Source: Mesorhizobium terrae
GTDB taxonomy: Bacteria > Pseudomonadota > Alphaproteobacteria > Rhizobiales > Rhizobiaceae
Assembly (NCBI RefSeq): GCF_008727715.1
Contig: NZ_CP044218.1
Span: forward strand, 1,736,001-1,800,000
Length of the DNA: 64,000 bases
Direction of reading: 5' to 3'
Shown: piece after piece, positions 26,768 to 35,864 of the stretch
Layout of the letters: each line of letters begins with the position of its first letter
Numbering within the stretch: position 1 is the stretch's first letter
The notes under the pieces: generated by a model
Databases searched by the model: none
What the model saw: only the letters and a program-made list of their open reading frames with translations
Told to the model about the DNA's origin: nothing
Position numbers and translations under genes: made by a program

Positions 26768-27931
26768 ATGACCACACAAGAAACCGGCCACCGGCAGGAG
26801 CCAGTCAAGACCGACGTCCTGATCATCGGCGGCGGCATTGCCGGCGCGTCCGTCGGCTACTGGCTGGCGCCGCATCTGAAAACGGTCATGCTCGAGCGCG
26901 AGAGCCAGCCCGGTTACCATTCGACGGGCCGCTCGGCCGCGCTGTTCAGCGAAACCTATGGTACGCGCCAGGTCTGCGCGCTGACCAAGGCGAGCCGGGC
27001 CTTCCTCGAAACGCCGCCCGCCGGCTTTACGGAGCATCCGATCCTGACGCCGCGCGGCATGCTGGTCGTGGCGTCCGCCGAGCAGGAGCATCTACTGGAA
27101 GAACATCAGGAGGCGGCCCGCTCGATCGGCCTCTCCGGCGAGCGGCTCGATTTCGAGGGCGCAAAAGCCTGGATTCCTGTATTGCGCCCCGAAAGCACGG
27201 TCGGTGCGGTCTATAATTCAATGGCCGAAGACATCGACGTGCACGCCCTGCACCAGGGCTATCTGCGCGGGTTCAAGCGTGCCGGGGGCACCGTCGTCAA
27301 CAATGCCGAAGTGACCGCTGCCGAACGGATCGGTGCCGACTGGCGCATCACCGCCTCGGGCAAGGACTATATCGCGCCGATCGTGATCAATGCCGCCGGT
27401 GCGTGGGGCGACGAAGTCGGCGCCCTGCTCGGCGCCAAACGGGTCGGGCTGGAGCCGCGCCGGCGCACCGCTTTCGTGTTCGCGCCGCCGGCCGGGCTGG
27501 ACGTGACCCGCTGGCCGATGTTCATCAGCGCCGACGAGAGCTGCTACATCAAGCCCGATGCCGGCATGCTGCTGGGCTCGCCGGCCAATGCCGATCCGAT
27601 GCCACCGCAGGACGTGCAGCCGGAAATGGAGGATATCGCCCTCGGCATCCACCGTATCGAGGAGTTGACCACGCTTCCCGTGGGCCGCCCCAGCCGCGTC
27701 TGGGCAGGCCTGCGCTCCTTCGTCAGCGACGGAGACCTTGTCGGCGGTTTCGACCCTTCCGTGCCCAGCCTGTTCTGGCTGGTCGCACAAGGCGGCTACG
27801 GCATCCAGACATCCGCCGCCATGGGCGAAGCCTGTGCGGCGCTCGTTCGCGGGCAGCCGCTGCCCGGGCGCATCGTCGATTTCGGCCTCGACACGGGCAT
27901 GCTCGGCCCGGCGCGGCTCGACAGACAGTAA
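26768..27931 (+). CDS. dauA: FAD-dependent D-arginine dehydrogenase-like oxidoreductase
   Basis: A 387-residue DadA/GlpD-fold flavoenzyme. The FAD dinucleotide motif is VLIIGGGIAGASVGYWLA (about residues 17-34). The protein follows Pseudomonas aeruginosa D-arginine dehydrogenase closely, as recalled: GYHSTGRSAALFSETYGTRQ, DIDVHALHQGYLRGF, DESCYIKPDAGMLLGSPANA, WAGLRSFVSDGDLVGG and AQGGYGIQTSAAMGEA. That enzyme oxidises D-arginine and other cationic D-amino acids to 2-keto acids. It lies after the XRE-cupin gene, separated by a repeat element, and is followed by a strong terminator. The substrate may differ in this organism. Confidence 0.85.
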   Translation: MTTQETGHRQEPVKTDVLIIGGGIAGASVGYWLAPHLKTVMLERESQPGYHSTGRSAALFSETYGTRQVCALTKASRAFLETPPAGFTEHPILTPRGMLVVASAEQEHLLEEHQEAARSIGLSGERLDFEGAKAWIPVLRPESTVGAVYNSMAEDIDVHALHQGYLRGFKRAGGTVVNNAEVTAAERIGADWRITASGKDYIAPIVINAAGAWGDEVGALLGAKRVGLEPRRRTAFVFAPPAGLDVTRWPMFISADESCYIKPDAGMLLGSPANADPMPPQDVQPEMEDIALGIHRIEELTTLPVGRPSRVWAGLRSFVSDGDLVGGFDPSVPSLFWLVAQGGYGIQTSAAMGEACAALVRGQPLPGRIVDFGLDTGMLGPARLDRQ

Positions 27932-27976
27932 GACCGGCGTCAATCCGGCCCAGCTACCGCTAGACGGCAAATGCAA

Positions 27977-28014
27977 AAGCCCCGCTCCACATGAGGTGAA
28001 GCGGGGTCTTTTTT
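27977..28014 (+). terminator. Rho-independent terminator after the D-arginine dehydrogenase-like gene
   Basis: An imperfect stem, CCCCGCTcCAC and GTGaAGCGGGG around ATGAG, is followed by TCTTTTTT and preceded by AAAA on the other side. It can serve both this gene and the convergent DUF6481 gene, whose stop is at 28029. Confidence 0.85.
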
Positions 28015-28028
28015 GTTCATGAAGGCAA

Positions 28029-28457
28029 TCAGCGCGCCGAGAAGCCCGGGGGCGTACGGCCAACGCGCGACTTGCGCGCGGCATAACGTGCGTCGCGCTT
28101 AGCCTTGCGTTCGGCCTCGTCGGCCAAAACGCGGGCAATGCGCTCGTTCTCTTCGGCATCGCGCAAGGCAGCTTCCTCGCGTGCCTTCTCTTCGGCTTCC
28201 AGCCTTGCAGCCTCGGCAGCCGCTTCACGCGCAGCCTTCTCGGCCGCTTCGCGTGCCAGGCGTTCCTGCTTCAGCCGAGCCTTCTCAGCCTCGCGCACGG
28301 CGCGCGCCTCGAGAATCGCCTTGCGTTCGGCCTGACGGGCCAACACCGCGGGGTCGTCTGCTGCGGGTTTCGCCTTGAAGCGCTCCAGAAGCGCCTTCTT
28401 TGCCTCGTTCGCGGCATTACGCCGCTCGAAAATGTCTTTTTCCCTGTAGATAGCCAA
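28029..28457 (-). CDS. DUF6481 family coiled-coil protein
   Basis: A 142-residue, highly charged protein dominated by Ala, Glu, Arg and Lys. From about residue 10 to 130 it is one long predicted helix or coiled coil (for example AEKAAREAAAEAARLEAEEK). The N-terminus MAIYREKDIFERRNAANEAK and the ending SRVGRTPPGFSAR fit the DUF6481 family of alphaproteobacteria. No catalytic motif, signal peptide or membrane segment is present. The function is unknown. It is convergent with the dehydrogenase gene across a bidirectional terminator. Confidence 0.75.
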   Translation of the reverse strand: MAIYREKDIFERRNAANEAKKALLERFKAKPAADDPAVLARQAERKAILEARAVREAEKARLKQERLAREAAEKAAREAAAEAARLEAEEKAREEAALRDAEENERIARVLADEAERKAKRDARYAARKSRVGRTPPGFSAR

Positions 28458-28574
28458 GTCCAGTTCCCTGAAGTCTATGTGCGCCGCTTACATACGCGCG
28501 CAAAGCCAGAGATCAAGCGCCAAAACGGTATGCCAGCCATGAATAGAACGCTTATGTTGCAATGCAACGACATA

Positions 28575-28680
28575 TTAGAGCGCCGCGCGGCCATTCGGAC
28601 GAGCAAAGGGTACTCCAACACTTTTGAATTTGCGCGTCGTGCTTTCGAAAATTGAACCCGATTTTCGGGCCGATGCGTTA
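28575..28680. repeat. Rhizobial palindromic intergenic repeat, copy 2
   Basis: A diverged copy of the element at 26574-26674. The first 15 bases (TTAGAGCGCCGCGCG) are identical, then TTCGGACGAGCAAAGG, CAACACTTT and an AACCCGATTTTCGGG segment recur. The long hairpin is decayed in this copy. It occupies most of the 301-bp gene-free stretch between DUF6481 and the LLM gene; the remainder (28458-28574) must hold the DUF6481 promoter. Confidence 0.65.
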
Positions 28681-28758
28681 GCGCTGGCATAATCAGTCGG
28701 TTTGCTGCCTCATCGGCCCCACCCTATATGCGGTTTCACCATCCAGCGGGGCCTGCCC

Positions 28759-29760
<1,002 letters not shown>

Positions 29761-29776
29761 CGGCGCAAACGCGCCG
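29761..29776. terminator. 16-bp hairpin filling the gap between convergent genes
   Basis: CGGCGC-AAAC-GCGCCG, a perfect six-pair stem with a tetraloop, exactly fills the space between the stops of the convergent LLM and transglycosylase genes. No long T run is present, so it is at best a weak bidirectional terminator. Confidence 0.35.
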
Positions 29777-31039
29777 TTACTTCACCGCCTGCACCAGTGC
29801 TGTGTCAGGGTAACAGGTGGCCGCGCGGCCGTTCTTGGCCTGCCACTCGCCGATCGAGCGCCGGGTCTTGAAGCCGGGCAGCCCATCCGCGCTGCCGACG
29901 TCGTAGCCCTTCTTCTCCAACGCGCGCTGCAGGGCTGCGATATCCGAGCGATAGAGCCCGCCGACCGCGCCCCAGTCCGCCGAAAATCGATGATCGCCTT
30001 GAGCGATACGGTCGGCGGCGAGGCCAATGAACAGCGCGTAAAGGTCGGACGTATTGTATTCCTTCAACACGTAGAAATTGGGCGTGGCGAGGAACGCCGG
30101 ACCATTGCGGCCGGCCGGCATCATCAGGAAGCCCTCGGCTTTCTGCTCGCTTGCCGGGAACGCCTTGCCGCCGACACGCTTGATGCCGAGCTTGGCCCAT
30201 TCCGCGATCGGCTTGCCGCGGTCCGGTCCTTCCAGCGAACACGACACGCTTTCAGGCACCGTCACCTCATAGCCCCAGCCGCGCCCCTTCACCCAGCCAT
30301 ACTGGGTCAGATAGTTGGCGATGGACGCGAGGATGTCCGGCACCGAGTTCCAGATATCGGTCTTGCCGTCGCCGTCGAAATCGACCGCGTGTTTCAGGAA
30401 AGACGTCGGCATGAATTGCGGCTGGCCGAGCGCGCCGGCCCAAGAGGATTTCATGGCGCCAACCGGCGCCAGCCCGCGTTGCACGATCTCCAGCGCCGCC
30501 AGCAGCTCCTCGCGGAACATGTCCTTGCGTGTCGCCAGAAAGGCCTTGGTGCCGAGCACTTCGAAGGCATCGTACGGCATCTTGGCAGTGCCGAAGCCGC
30601 TTTCACGACCCCAGATTGCCAGCAATATCGGCGCCGGAACACCGTAGCGCTTTTCGATCTGGCTGAGCGTGGCGGTATATTTGCCGGCGCGCGCACGGCC
30701 GCCGCTTGAGACCGCGCCAACGATCTTTTCGGCGAAATAGGCGCCCGGCGAACCGAATTCGGCCTGATGCTGCTTCTTCGGCGTCTTCGGTTTCTCGCCC
30801 GGCAGGACGAGATCGGGCAGCTTGAGGTTGGGCCTCACGCCGTCGAAGGCGGCCTTGAAGGTGGCCTGCGAAATGCCCTTTGCCTTGGCCTCGGGCCAGA
30901 GATCGTTCTGCAGCCAAGCGCGGAATTGGTCGTCGACGGACGCGGCGGAGGCGGGGGCCGTCAAACCGGCAACGACCCCGAGCAACAGCAAAAACCTTGC
31001 CAGGAAGATGGGCAGGTAGCGAGGGTTCAAACTGTGCAT
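29777..31039 (-). CDS. Lytic murein transglycosylase (MltB/SLT_2 type) with peptidoglycan-binding domain
   Basis: A 420-residue secreted enzyme that cleaves glycan strands with formation of 1,6-anhydromuramyl ends. A Sec signal (residues 1-33, hydrophobic LARFLLLLGVVAGLTAPASA) has no lipobox, so it is probably a periplasmic, soluble form. The catalytic domain covers about residues 35-340 with the catalytic Glu in LLAIWGRESGFGTAKMPYD; SSWAGALGQPQFMPTSFL is the family substrate motif. A C-terminal PG_binding_1 domain (about 350-415) contains LQRALEKKGYDVGSADGLPG. recR ends 25 bp upstream on the same strand. Confidence 0.92.
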   Translation of the reverse strand: MHSLNPRYLPIFLARFLLLLGVVAGLTAPASAASVDDQFRAWLQNDLWPEAKAKGISQATFKAAFDGVRPNLKLPDLVLPGEKPKTPKKQHQAEFGSPGAYFAEKIVGAVSSGGRARAGKYTATLSQIEKRYGVPAPILLAIWGRESGFGTAKMPYDAFEVLGTKAFLATRKDMFREELLAALEIVQRGLAPVGAMKSSWAGALGQPQFMPTSFLKHAVDFDGDGKTDIWNSVPDILASIANYLTQYGWVKGRGWGYEVTVPESVSCSLEGPDRGKPIAEWAKLGIKRVGGKAFPASEQKAEGFLMMPAGRNGPAFLATPNFYVLKEYNTSDLYALFIGLAADRIAQGDHRFSADWGAVGGLYRSDIAALQRALEKKGYDVGSADGLPGFKTRRSIGEWQAKNGRAATCYPDTALVQAVK

Positions 31040-31064
31040 CCGACCCTTCCCCGAAAACCCTGCA

Positions 31065-31670
31065 TCAAAATGCCGTGCGCGACTTCAGCGCTGCTGCCAG
31101 CGTGCCCTCGTCGAGATAGTCGAGCTCGCCGCCCACCGGCACGCCATGCGCCAGCCGCGTCACCTTCACCTCGAAGCCGGAGAGCTGGTCGGTGAGATAA
31201 TGCGCCGTGGTCTGGCCTTCGACGGTGGCGTTGACGGCCAGAATGATCTCCTTGATCGCGCCGGCGGCAACGCGGTCGACCAGCGAACGGATGTTCAGCT
31301 GGTCCGGCCCGATGCCGTCCAGGGGCGAGAGCGTGCCGCCGAGCACGTGATAGCGGACGTTCATGGCCGAAGCCCGTTCCAGCGCCCAAAGGTCGGAGAC
31401 GTCCTCGACCACGATCAACGTCGCATCGTCGCGGCGCGGATCGGTGCAGATCATGCAGGGGTCTGCGGTATCGACATTGCCGCAATTCGAGCAGATGCGC
31501 ACCTTTTCCGCTGCCTCGCTCATGGCACCAGCGAGCGGCGACAGCAGCTGATCCTTCTTCTTGATAAGGTGCAACGCGGCGCGGCGTGCCGAACGCGGGC
31601 CAAGTCCCGGCACCTTGGCCAGAAGCTGGATCAGGCGTTCGATCTCGGGACCGGCGATTCGCTTGGACAT
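31065..31670 (-). CDS. recR: Recombination mediator RecR
   Basis: A 201-residue RecR, which with RecO and RecF loads RecA at gaps. The helix-hairpin-helix region is [19 protein letters not shown]; the zinc finger is [19 protein letters not shown]; the Toprim domain (about residues 80-175) starts at [15 protein letters not shown] and includes [16 protein letters not shown]. Length is standard. In many bacteria recR directly follows dnaX-ybaB; here a cell wall hydrolase gene lies between, still on the same strand. A small GTCCGC-n6-GCGGAC hairpin at 31721-31738 lies upstream. Confidence 0.95.
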   Translation of the reverse strand: MSKRIAGPEIERLIQLLAKVPGLGPRSARRAALHLIKKKDQLLSPLAGAMSEAAEKVRICSNCGNVDTADPCMICTDPRRDDATLIVVEDVSDLWALERASAMNVRYHVLGGTLSPLDGIGPDQLNIRSLVDRVAAGAIKEIILAVNATVEGQTTAHYLTDQLSGFEVKVTRLAHGVPVGGELDYLDEGTLAAALKSRTAF

Positions 31671-31784
31671 CGCACCGATGTAGGATTTTTCCAGCCGGTT
31701 TGAAACTGAAAGCCGCGCGCGTCCGCAACGATGCGGACGGAAACCGCCATCCGAACGGAGACGCCGGTCAGGCCGGCGCGCCGA

Positions 31785-32642
31785 TCATTGCAGCGGACGG
31801 CTCTCGCTCATGATGAGCGCGCCGATGGCGTCGGTATTGTCCGGCGTCGACTGGAACGACATCACCGGCTGCGGTTCAGCCATCGAAGCGGAGGCCATGA
31901 TCGGAGCCGGTCGTTCGCTCGGCACAGCCGAAGCGGTGATCACCGGCAACGGCGCCGGCTCGGCCGAAGCCATCACCACGGGCGCGGTCACGGCAGCTTT
32001 TGTCGCCTTGGTCGTCGCGAAGGCGGTGGCTGTCGACGTGCTCGACACGACCGGTGCCGCCGGCGTCGCCATGGCGATGGCAACCGGGTTCTCGTCCGGC
32101 AGCGGCTGCCAGTTGCGGCCGCGCTTTTCGTAGAAGGCGTTGCCGCCGGCAACCAGCACATAATGCATATTGTTGTAAGGGAACTTCAGCCCCGCCGTGT
32201 GGAAGTACATCGAGTTCTTCAGCTTGGTGGAGCGCTCACCGTTGAGCACGGCCTCGGCCGCCGCCTGCACGTCCGGCATGGCACGGGAATTCATGCGGCG
32301 CGTCATCACGCCGGGCGCGAACTGGCCACGCTCGCCGACAACCGTGCAGACGTCGTTGCCATGCTTGCCGGACCGCAGGCGGTTCATCACCACGGTGCCG
32401 ACGGCGACCATGCCATCGCGGCTGGAACGGTTCGATTCGAAGAACATCGCGCGCGACAGGCATTCCTTATCGCGGGCGGAATAACGGTAGGGGCGAACCT
32501 TGGAGCTCGGCGCGACCGAATCGGTGAATTTGGTCACCGACATGCCGTGGCTACCGGTTGTCTGGCTGCAGGCGGCCAACAAAAGGGGCGCCAGAACCAC
32601 CGTTCCCAGAACGAACGGTCTTTTCCATCGCTTGGCGATCAA
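31785..32642 (-). CDS. Cell wall hydrolase, SleB/CwlJ type, probable lipoprotein
   Basis: A SleB-type (Hydrolase_2) protein. The catalytic domain follows a lipoprotein signal peptide (KRPFVLGTVVLAPLLLAACS, lipobox LAAC) and includes CLSRAMFFESNRSSRDGMVA, GTVVMNRLRSG and GERGQFAPGVM. The last 110 residues are Ala/Pro/Thr/Val-rich and low in complexity. The frame is open from an ATG at 32723, but that puts 27 extra residues before the signal peptide. The second of two adjacent TTGs (32642), seven bases after GAGGG, is preferred and gives 285 residues. It is predicted to cleave peptidoglycan amide or glycosidic bonds in the envelope. Confidence 0.8.
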   Translation of the reverse strand: MIAKRWKRPFVLGTVVLAPLLLAACSQTTGSHGMSVTKFTDSVAPSSKVRPYRYSARDKECLSRAMFFESNRSSRDGMVAVGTVVMNRLRSGKHGNDVCTVVGERGQFAPGVMTRRMNSRAMPDVQAAAEAVLNGERSTKLKNSMYFHTAGLKFPYNNMHYVLVAGGNAFYEKRGRNWQPLPDENPVAIAMATPAAPVVSSTSTATAFATTKATKAAVTAPVVMASAEPAPLPVITASAVPSERPAPIMASASMAEPQPVMSFQSTPDNTDAIGALIMSESRPLQ

Positions 32643-32841
32643 CAAACGTCCCTCATTTTCGCGCCGCCTTGTCCCCAGGATATGCGGCAAGAATGAGACA
32701 CTTTCGGGCAAAAAGATGGCCAAAGGCTTACTTTGGCAAACAGAGTGAACAATTCGTGGATTTTACCGGCGTGCCACAGCTGTTACTGAAGGGTTAATAC
32801 CAATGTATGACTAATTGTTACACTCTGTAATAAAGCGAGAA

Positions 32842-32880
32842 CGAGAGAATTGATGAAGATTTTCTGTTCCAATTCTCTCG
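32842..32880 (-). terminator. Inverted repeat downstream of ybaB
   Basis: CGAGAGAATTG (32842-32852) and CAATTCTCTCG (32870-32880) form a perfect 11-bp stem with a 17-base loop, 29 bp after the ybaB stop, in an unusually A/T-rich stretch (about 32750-32905). It likely ends dnaX-ybaB transcription and separates it from the cell wall hydrolase gene. Confidence 0.5.
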
Positions 32881-32908
32881 CTATTATTATGGTATATTGT
32901 CTTGCCGC

Positions 32909-33232
32909 TTAAAACGGCAGTTTCATACCGGGCGGTAGCGGCAGGCCGGCAGTCAAAGCCTTGGTCTTTTCCTGCATCACCTGCTCGACCTTCGTCTTGG
33001 CGTCGTTGTGTGCTGCCAGCACGAGGTCTTCCAGAATTTCGGCCTCGCCTTCCTTCAACAACGACGGATCGATTTTCAAAACCTTCATCTCGAACTTGCC
33101 GGTCAGCGTGATGCTGACCAGACCGCCACCGGATTGACCGGTGGCTTCGAGACCAGCGATCTCCTCCTGCATGGTCTGGAACTTGGCCTGCATTTCCTTT
33201 GCCTTGCCCATCAGGCCGAGCAGATCTTTCAT
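32909..33232 (-). CDS. ybaB: YbaB/EbfC family nucleoid-associated protein
   Basis: A 107-residue DNA-binding protein starting [20 protein letters not shown]. The coiled N-terminal helix, the central strand [20 protein letters not shown] and the C-terminal [15 protein letters not shown] are diagnostic. Members form tweezer-like dimers that coat DNA. It begins 13 bp after dnaX and is almost certainly cotranscribed, the standard dnaX-ybaB pairing. The ATG at 33232 is chosen because upstream in-frame codons overlap dnaX. Confidence 0.93.
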   Translation of the reverse strand: MKDLLGLMGKAKEMQAKFQTMQEEIAGLEATGQSGGGLVSITLTGKFEMKVLKIDPSLLKEGEAEILEDLVLAAHNDAKTKVEQVMQEKTKALTAGLPLPPGMKLPF

Positions 33233-33245
33233 CGTCTTGTCCTTC

Positions 33246-35060
33246 TCAAATATCGGTATCGTCGTCGGCCACGGGTTCCGACGGCAGATTTTCGTCCGCG
33301 TCGTCGCCACCGGGGGCATCGGGAATGCGCACGTCGATGATCTTTGCGCCGGGGAACCGGGCGAGGATCGCTGCCACGGCCGGATCGGCGCGCGCATCGG
33401 AGATGGCGCTTTCACGCCGCGCGGATTCGGCTTCGGCCATGGTCGGGCCGCCCTCTTCCTTCGACAGCGACACCAGCCAGCTGCGGCCGGTCCAGGCCCG
33501 CAGCTTCGAGGTCATGTCGTTCAGCAACATCTTCGGAGCGTCGGGCGTCAGCGTCACGTCGATACGGCCCAGCTCGAATCGCACCGGCCTGACATAACGC
33601 TTGACCAGCACCTTGAAAGCGATGTCGCGGTTTTGATCGGCGAGGGAGACGATGTCGGCCAGCGATTTGACCGACACAGTCTGCTGTTCCTGCACCGGTT
33701 CCGGTGCGGGCACAAAGGCCGGCGCGGCGACAGGCTCGACGAGCCGCATGGTCTGGCCACCGCCGGACGTAACCGGCATGCGCGTCGACGCCATTGCAGC
33801 AGCGGAGGCTGTATTGCCGCCACCGTTGGGAGTTGGGCTGCCATTGGCACGCGCCGTCGCGGACGATAGCGGCAGGCCGGCTTCCAGCGATTTCAAGGCC
33901 TCGTCGAGCGTTGGCAGATCGGCGGCATGGGCAAGCCTGATCAGCACCATTTCGGCGGCACTCACCGGGCGGTTGGAGTTCTGCACCTCCGGAATGCCCT
34001 TGAGCAGCATCTGCCAGCTGCGCGACAGCACGCGCACGGAGAGCGTTTGCGAGAACTCGAGGCCGCGCACGCGCTCGTCCTCGCTCAGCGCCGCATCGTC
34101 CGCGGCGCCCGGCACGAAGCGCAGGCGCGTAACCAGGTGATTGAATTCCGCAAGATCGGTGAGAACGGCGGCCGGATCGGCGCCGACATCGTAGAGCGCC
34201 CGCAAGCCTTGCAGGGCCGAAGCGACGTCGCCCTTCATGACCTGTTCGAACAGGTCGACGATACGGGCCCTGTCGGCAAGGCCGAGCATCGAGCGCACCG
34301 CCTCCGCCGTGACATTGCCGGCGCTGTGGGCAATCGCCTGATCGAAGATTGACTGGGCATCGCGCATCGAGCCTTCGGCGGCGCGCGCGACCATGGCGAG
34401 CGCGTCGTCCTCGACCTCGATCTGTTCGAGCCCGGCGATACGCCGAAGGTCGGCCTTGATCATGGCGGCATCGATGCGGCGCAGGTCGAAACGCTGGCAA
34501 CGCGACAAAACCGTGATCGGCACCTTGCGAATCTCGGTGGTGGCGAAGATGAATTTTACATGCGGCGGCGGCTCTTCCAGCGTCTTCAGCAGGCCATTGA
34601 AGGCCTGCGTCGACAACATGTGAACCTCGTCGATGATGTAGACCTTGTAGCGGGCCGAGACGGGCGCATAGCGCACGCGGTCGATGATGTCGCGAATGTC
34701 GTCGATACCGGTGTGGGAGGCGGCGTCCATCTCGATGACATCGACATGGCGGCCTTCCATGATCGCGTGGCAGTGTTCGCCCGGCACGGAAAGATCGACG
34801 GAGGGGCGGTCTATTTCGGCCGTTTTATAGTTGAGGGCGCGCGCAAGAATACGCGCGGTGGTTGTCTTTCCCACGCCGCGTACGCCGGTCAGCATCCAGG
34901 CCTGCGCGATACGGCCGGTGGAGAACGCATTGGTCAGCGTCCGCACCATCGGCTCCTGGCCGATCAGTTCCGAAAAATTGGACGGGCGGTATTTGCGCGC
35001 CAGGACACGGTAGCCGCCGGGGGCTTTTTCCGGTGCGGATTTGTTTCCGGCTTCGCTCAT
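33246..35060 (-). CDS. dnaX: DNA polymerase III subunits gamma/tau
   Basis: A 604-residue clamp-loader ATPase. Walker A is [13 protein letters not shown] near residue 60; Walker B and the sensor region contain [11 protein letters not shown] and [20 protein letters not shown] with the arginine finger. The usual zinc-binding cysteine quartet after Walker A is reduced to one Cys ([20 protein letters not shown]), as in other Rhizobiales. Domain III ends near residue 370; the tau-like part with a polymerase-binding C-terminus follows. No A-rich slippery site for a gamma frameshift was recognised. It lies downstream of ffs on the same strand. Confidence 0.95.
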   Translation of the reverse strand: MSEAGNKSAPEKAPGGYRVLARKYRPSNFSELIGQEPMVRTLTNAFSTGRIAQAWMLTGVRGVGKTTTARILARALNYKTAEIDRPSVDLSVPGEHCHAIMEGRHVDVIEMDAASHTGIDDIRDIIDRVRYAPVSARYKVYIIDEVHMLSTQAFNGLLKTLEEPPPHVKFIFATTEIRKVPITVLSRCQRFDLRRIDAAMIKADLRRIAGLEQIEVEDDALAMVARAAEGSMRDAQSIFDQAIAHSAGNVTAEAVRSMLGLADRARIVDLFEQVMKGDVASALQGLRALYDVGADPAAVLTDLAEFNHLVTRLRFVPGAADDAALSEDERVRGLEFSQTLSVRVLSRSWQMLLKGIPEVQNSNRPVSAAEMVLIRLAHAADLPTLDEALKSLEAGLPLSSATARANGSPTPNGGGNTASAAAMASTRMPVTSGGGQTMRLVEPVAAPAFVPAPEPVQEQQTVSVKSLADIVSLADQNRDIAFKVLVKRYVRPVRFELGRIDVTLTPDAPKMLLNDMTSKLRAWTGRSWLVSLSKEEGGPTMAEAESARRESAISDARADPAVAAILARFPGAKIIDVRIPDAPGGDDADENLPSEPVADDDTDI

Positions 35061-35167
35061 CCGCCCTCAATGCTCCCTGGAGCCTGTTCCCGCAAAAGAG
35101 TTTCACCCGCTGAACTGCGCGTCGTCATTGTTAGCGACAGAAGGACCGCGGGAGAAGGGCGAAGAAG

Positions 35168-35271
35168 GCGGGAGGCTGGAACAATGACCCGTTCCGGGCT
35201 CGTTAGGGCTGCTTCCTTCCGGACCTGACCCGGTTGGCGAGTGGATCGTCCACCACCAACCTCCCACCCCC
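35168..35271 (-). ncRNA. ffs: Signal recognition particle RNA, small bacterial type (4.5S)
   Basis: On the minus strand the universally conserved Ffh-binding hairpin GGTCAGGTCCGGAAGGAAGC is present, followed by AGCCCTAA, the classic 4.5S apical sequence. The proposed 5' end (GGGGGTGGGAGGTTGG) pairs, with one G-U, with a 3' segment CCAGCCTCCC near 35170, closing a single long hairpin of about 104 nt. The ends are estimates. The RNA guides membrane-protein ribosomes to FtsY with Ffh. It lies about 110 bp upstream of dnaX and is the only content of the 333-bp gene-free gap apart from flanking promoter sequence. Confidence 0.92.
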
Positions 35272-35393
35272 ATATCGGCAATTTGGCGGCGGAATGCAAG
35301 GGTGGAGTGCCATGACAGATCATTGGGGCAGGGCAAGGAAGTGCTTGCGGCGGGCTCTGCGCCGTTTTAGCCTTCCTCCAAACCTCTGGGGGA

Positions 35394-35819
35394 ATGCCGA
35401 TGCTGCCTGGCCTGAAGGCCGGATTTTCGCTGGATGCCCGGTTGGAGGCAGACAGCGAACAATTGTTGTGGCTCGGCCTGTGCGAACTGCGCATCATGAA
35501 CGACTGCCGCTGGCCCTGGCTCATCCTGGTGCCACAACGGCACGGCATCGAGGAATTGCATGACCTGACGCCGCTCGACCAGGCGATGCTGACCTTCGAA
35601 GCCAATATGGTGGGGCAAGCGCTGAAGCGGGCGACCGGCTGCACCAAGATCAACACCGGCGCCCTCGGCAACATCGTCCGGCAGCTCCATCTCCATGTCA
35701 TCGCCCGCAACGAGGGCGACCCTGGCTGGCCGGGCCCGGTCTGGGGCCACGGCTTGCGTGAGCCTTACAAACGGTCCGACCTTCACCGGTTTGCCGAACA
35801 GGTGAAGGCAGCGCTATAA
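35394..35819 (+). CDS. HIT family protein
   Basis: A 141-residue histidine-triad nucleotide-binding protein. The triad appears as VRQLHLHVIARNEGD, a variant of HxHxH in which the first position is Gln, as in other rhizobial members of this branch. PWLILVPQRHGIEELHDL and INTGALGNIVRQLH are also characteristic. HIT proteins hydrolyse or transfer nucleotidyl groups; the altered triad makes activity uncertain. GGGGGA lies just before the ATG at 35394. nudC, another nucleotide-acting enzyme, follows 45 bp downstream and may be in the same operon. Confidence 0.83.
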   Translation: MPMLPGLKAGFSLDARLEADSEQLLWLGLCELRIMNDCRWPWLILVPQRHGIEELHDLTPLDQAMLTFEANMVGQALKRATGCTKINTGALGNIVRQLHLHVIARNEGDPGWPGPVWGHGLREPYKRSDLHRFAEQVKAAL

Positions 35820-35864
35820 ATCGCGGACAAAGTCCCCCGACCTCCTGACCTCCGAGTTTCCCCA

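Noticed and set aside
32643..32723. ATG start at 32723 for the cell wall hydrolase
   Set aside because: It would put 27 residues ahead of a lipoprotein signal peptide and lacks a clear ribosome-binding site; a TTG after GAGGG fits better, though this is not certain.
33246..35060. Programmed frameshift in dnaX producing a separate gamma subunit
   Set aside because: No A-AAA-AAG-type slippery heptamer with a following hairpin was recognised in the relevant region.
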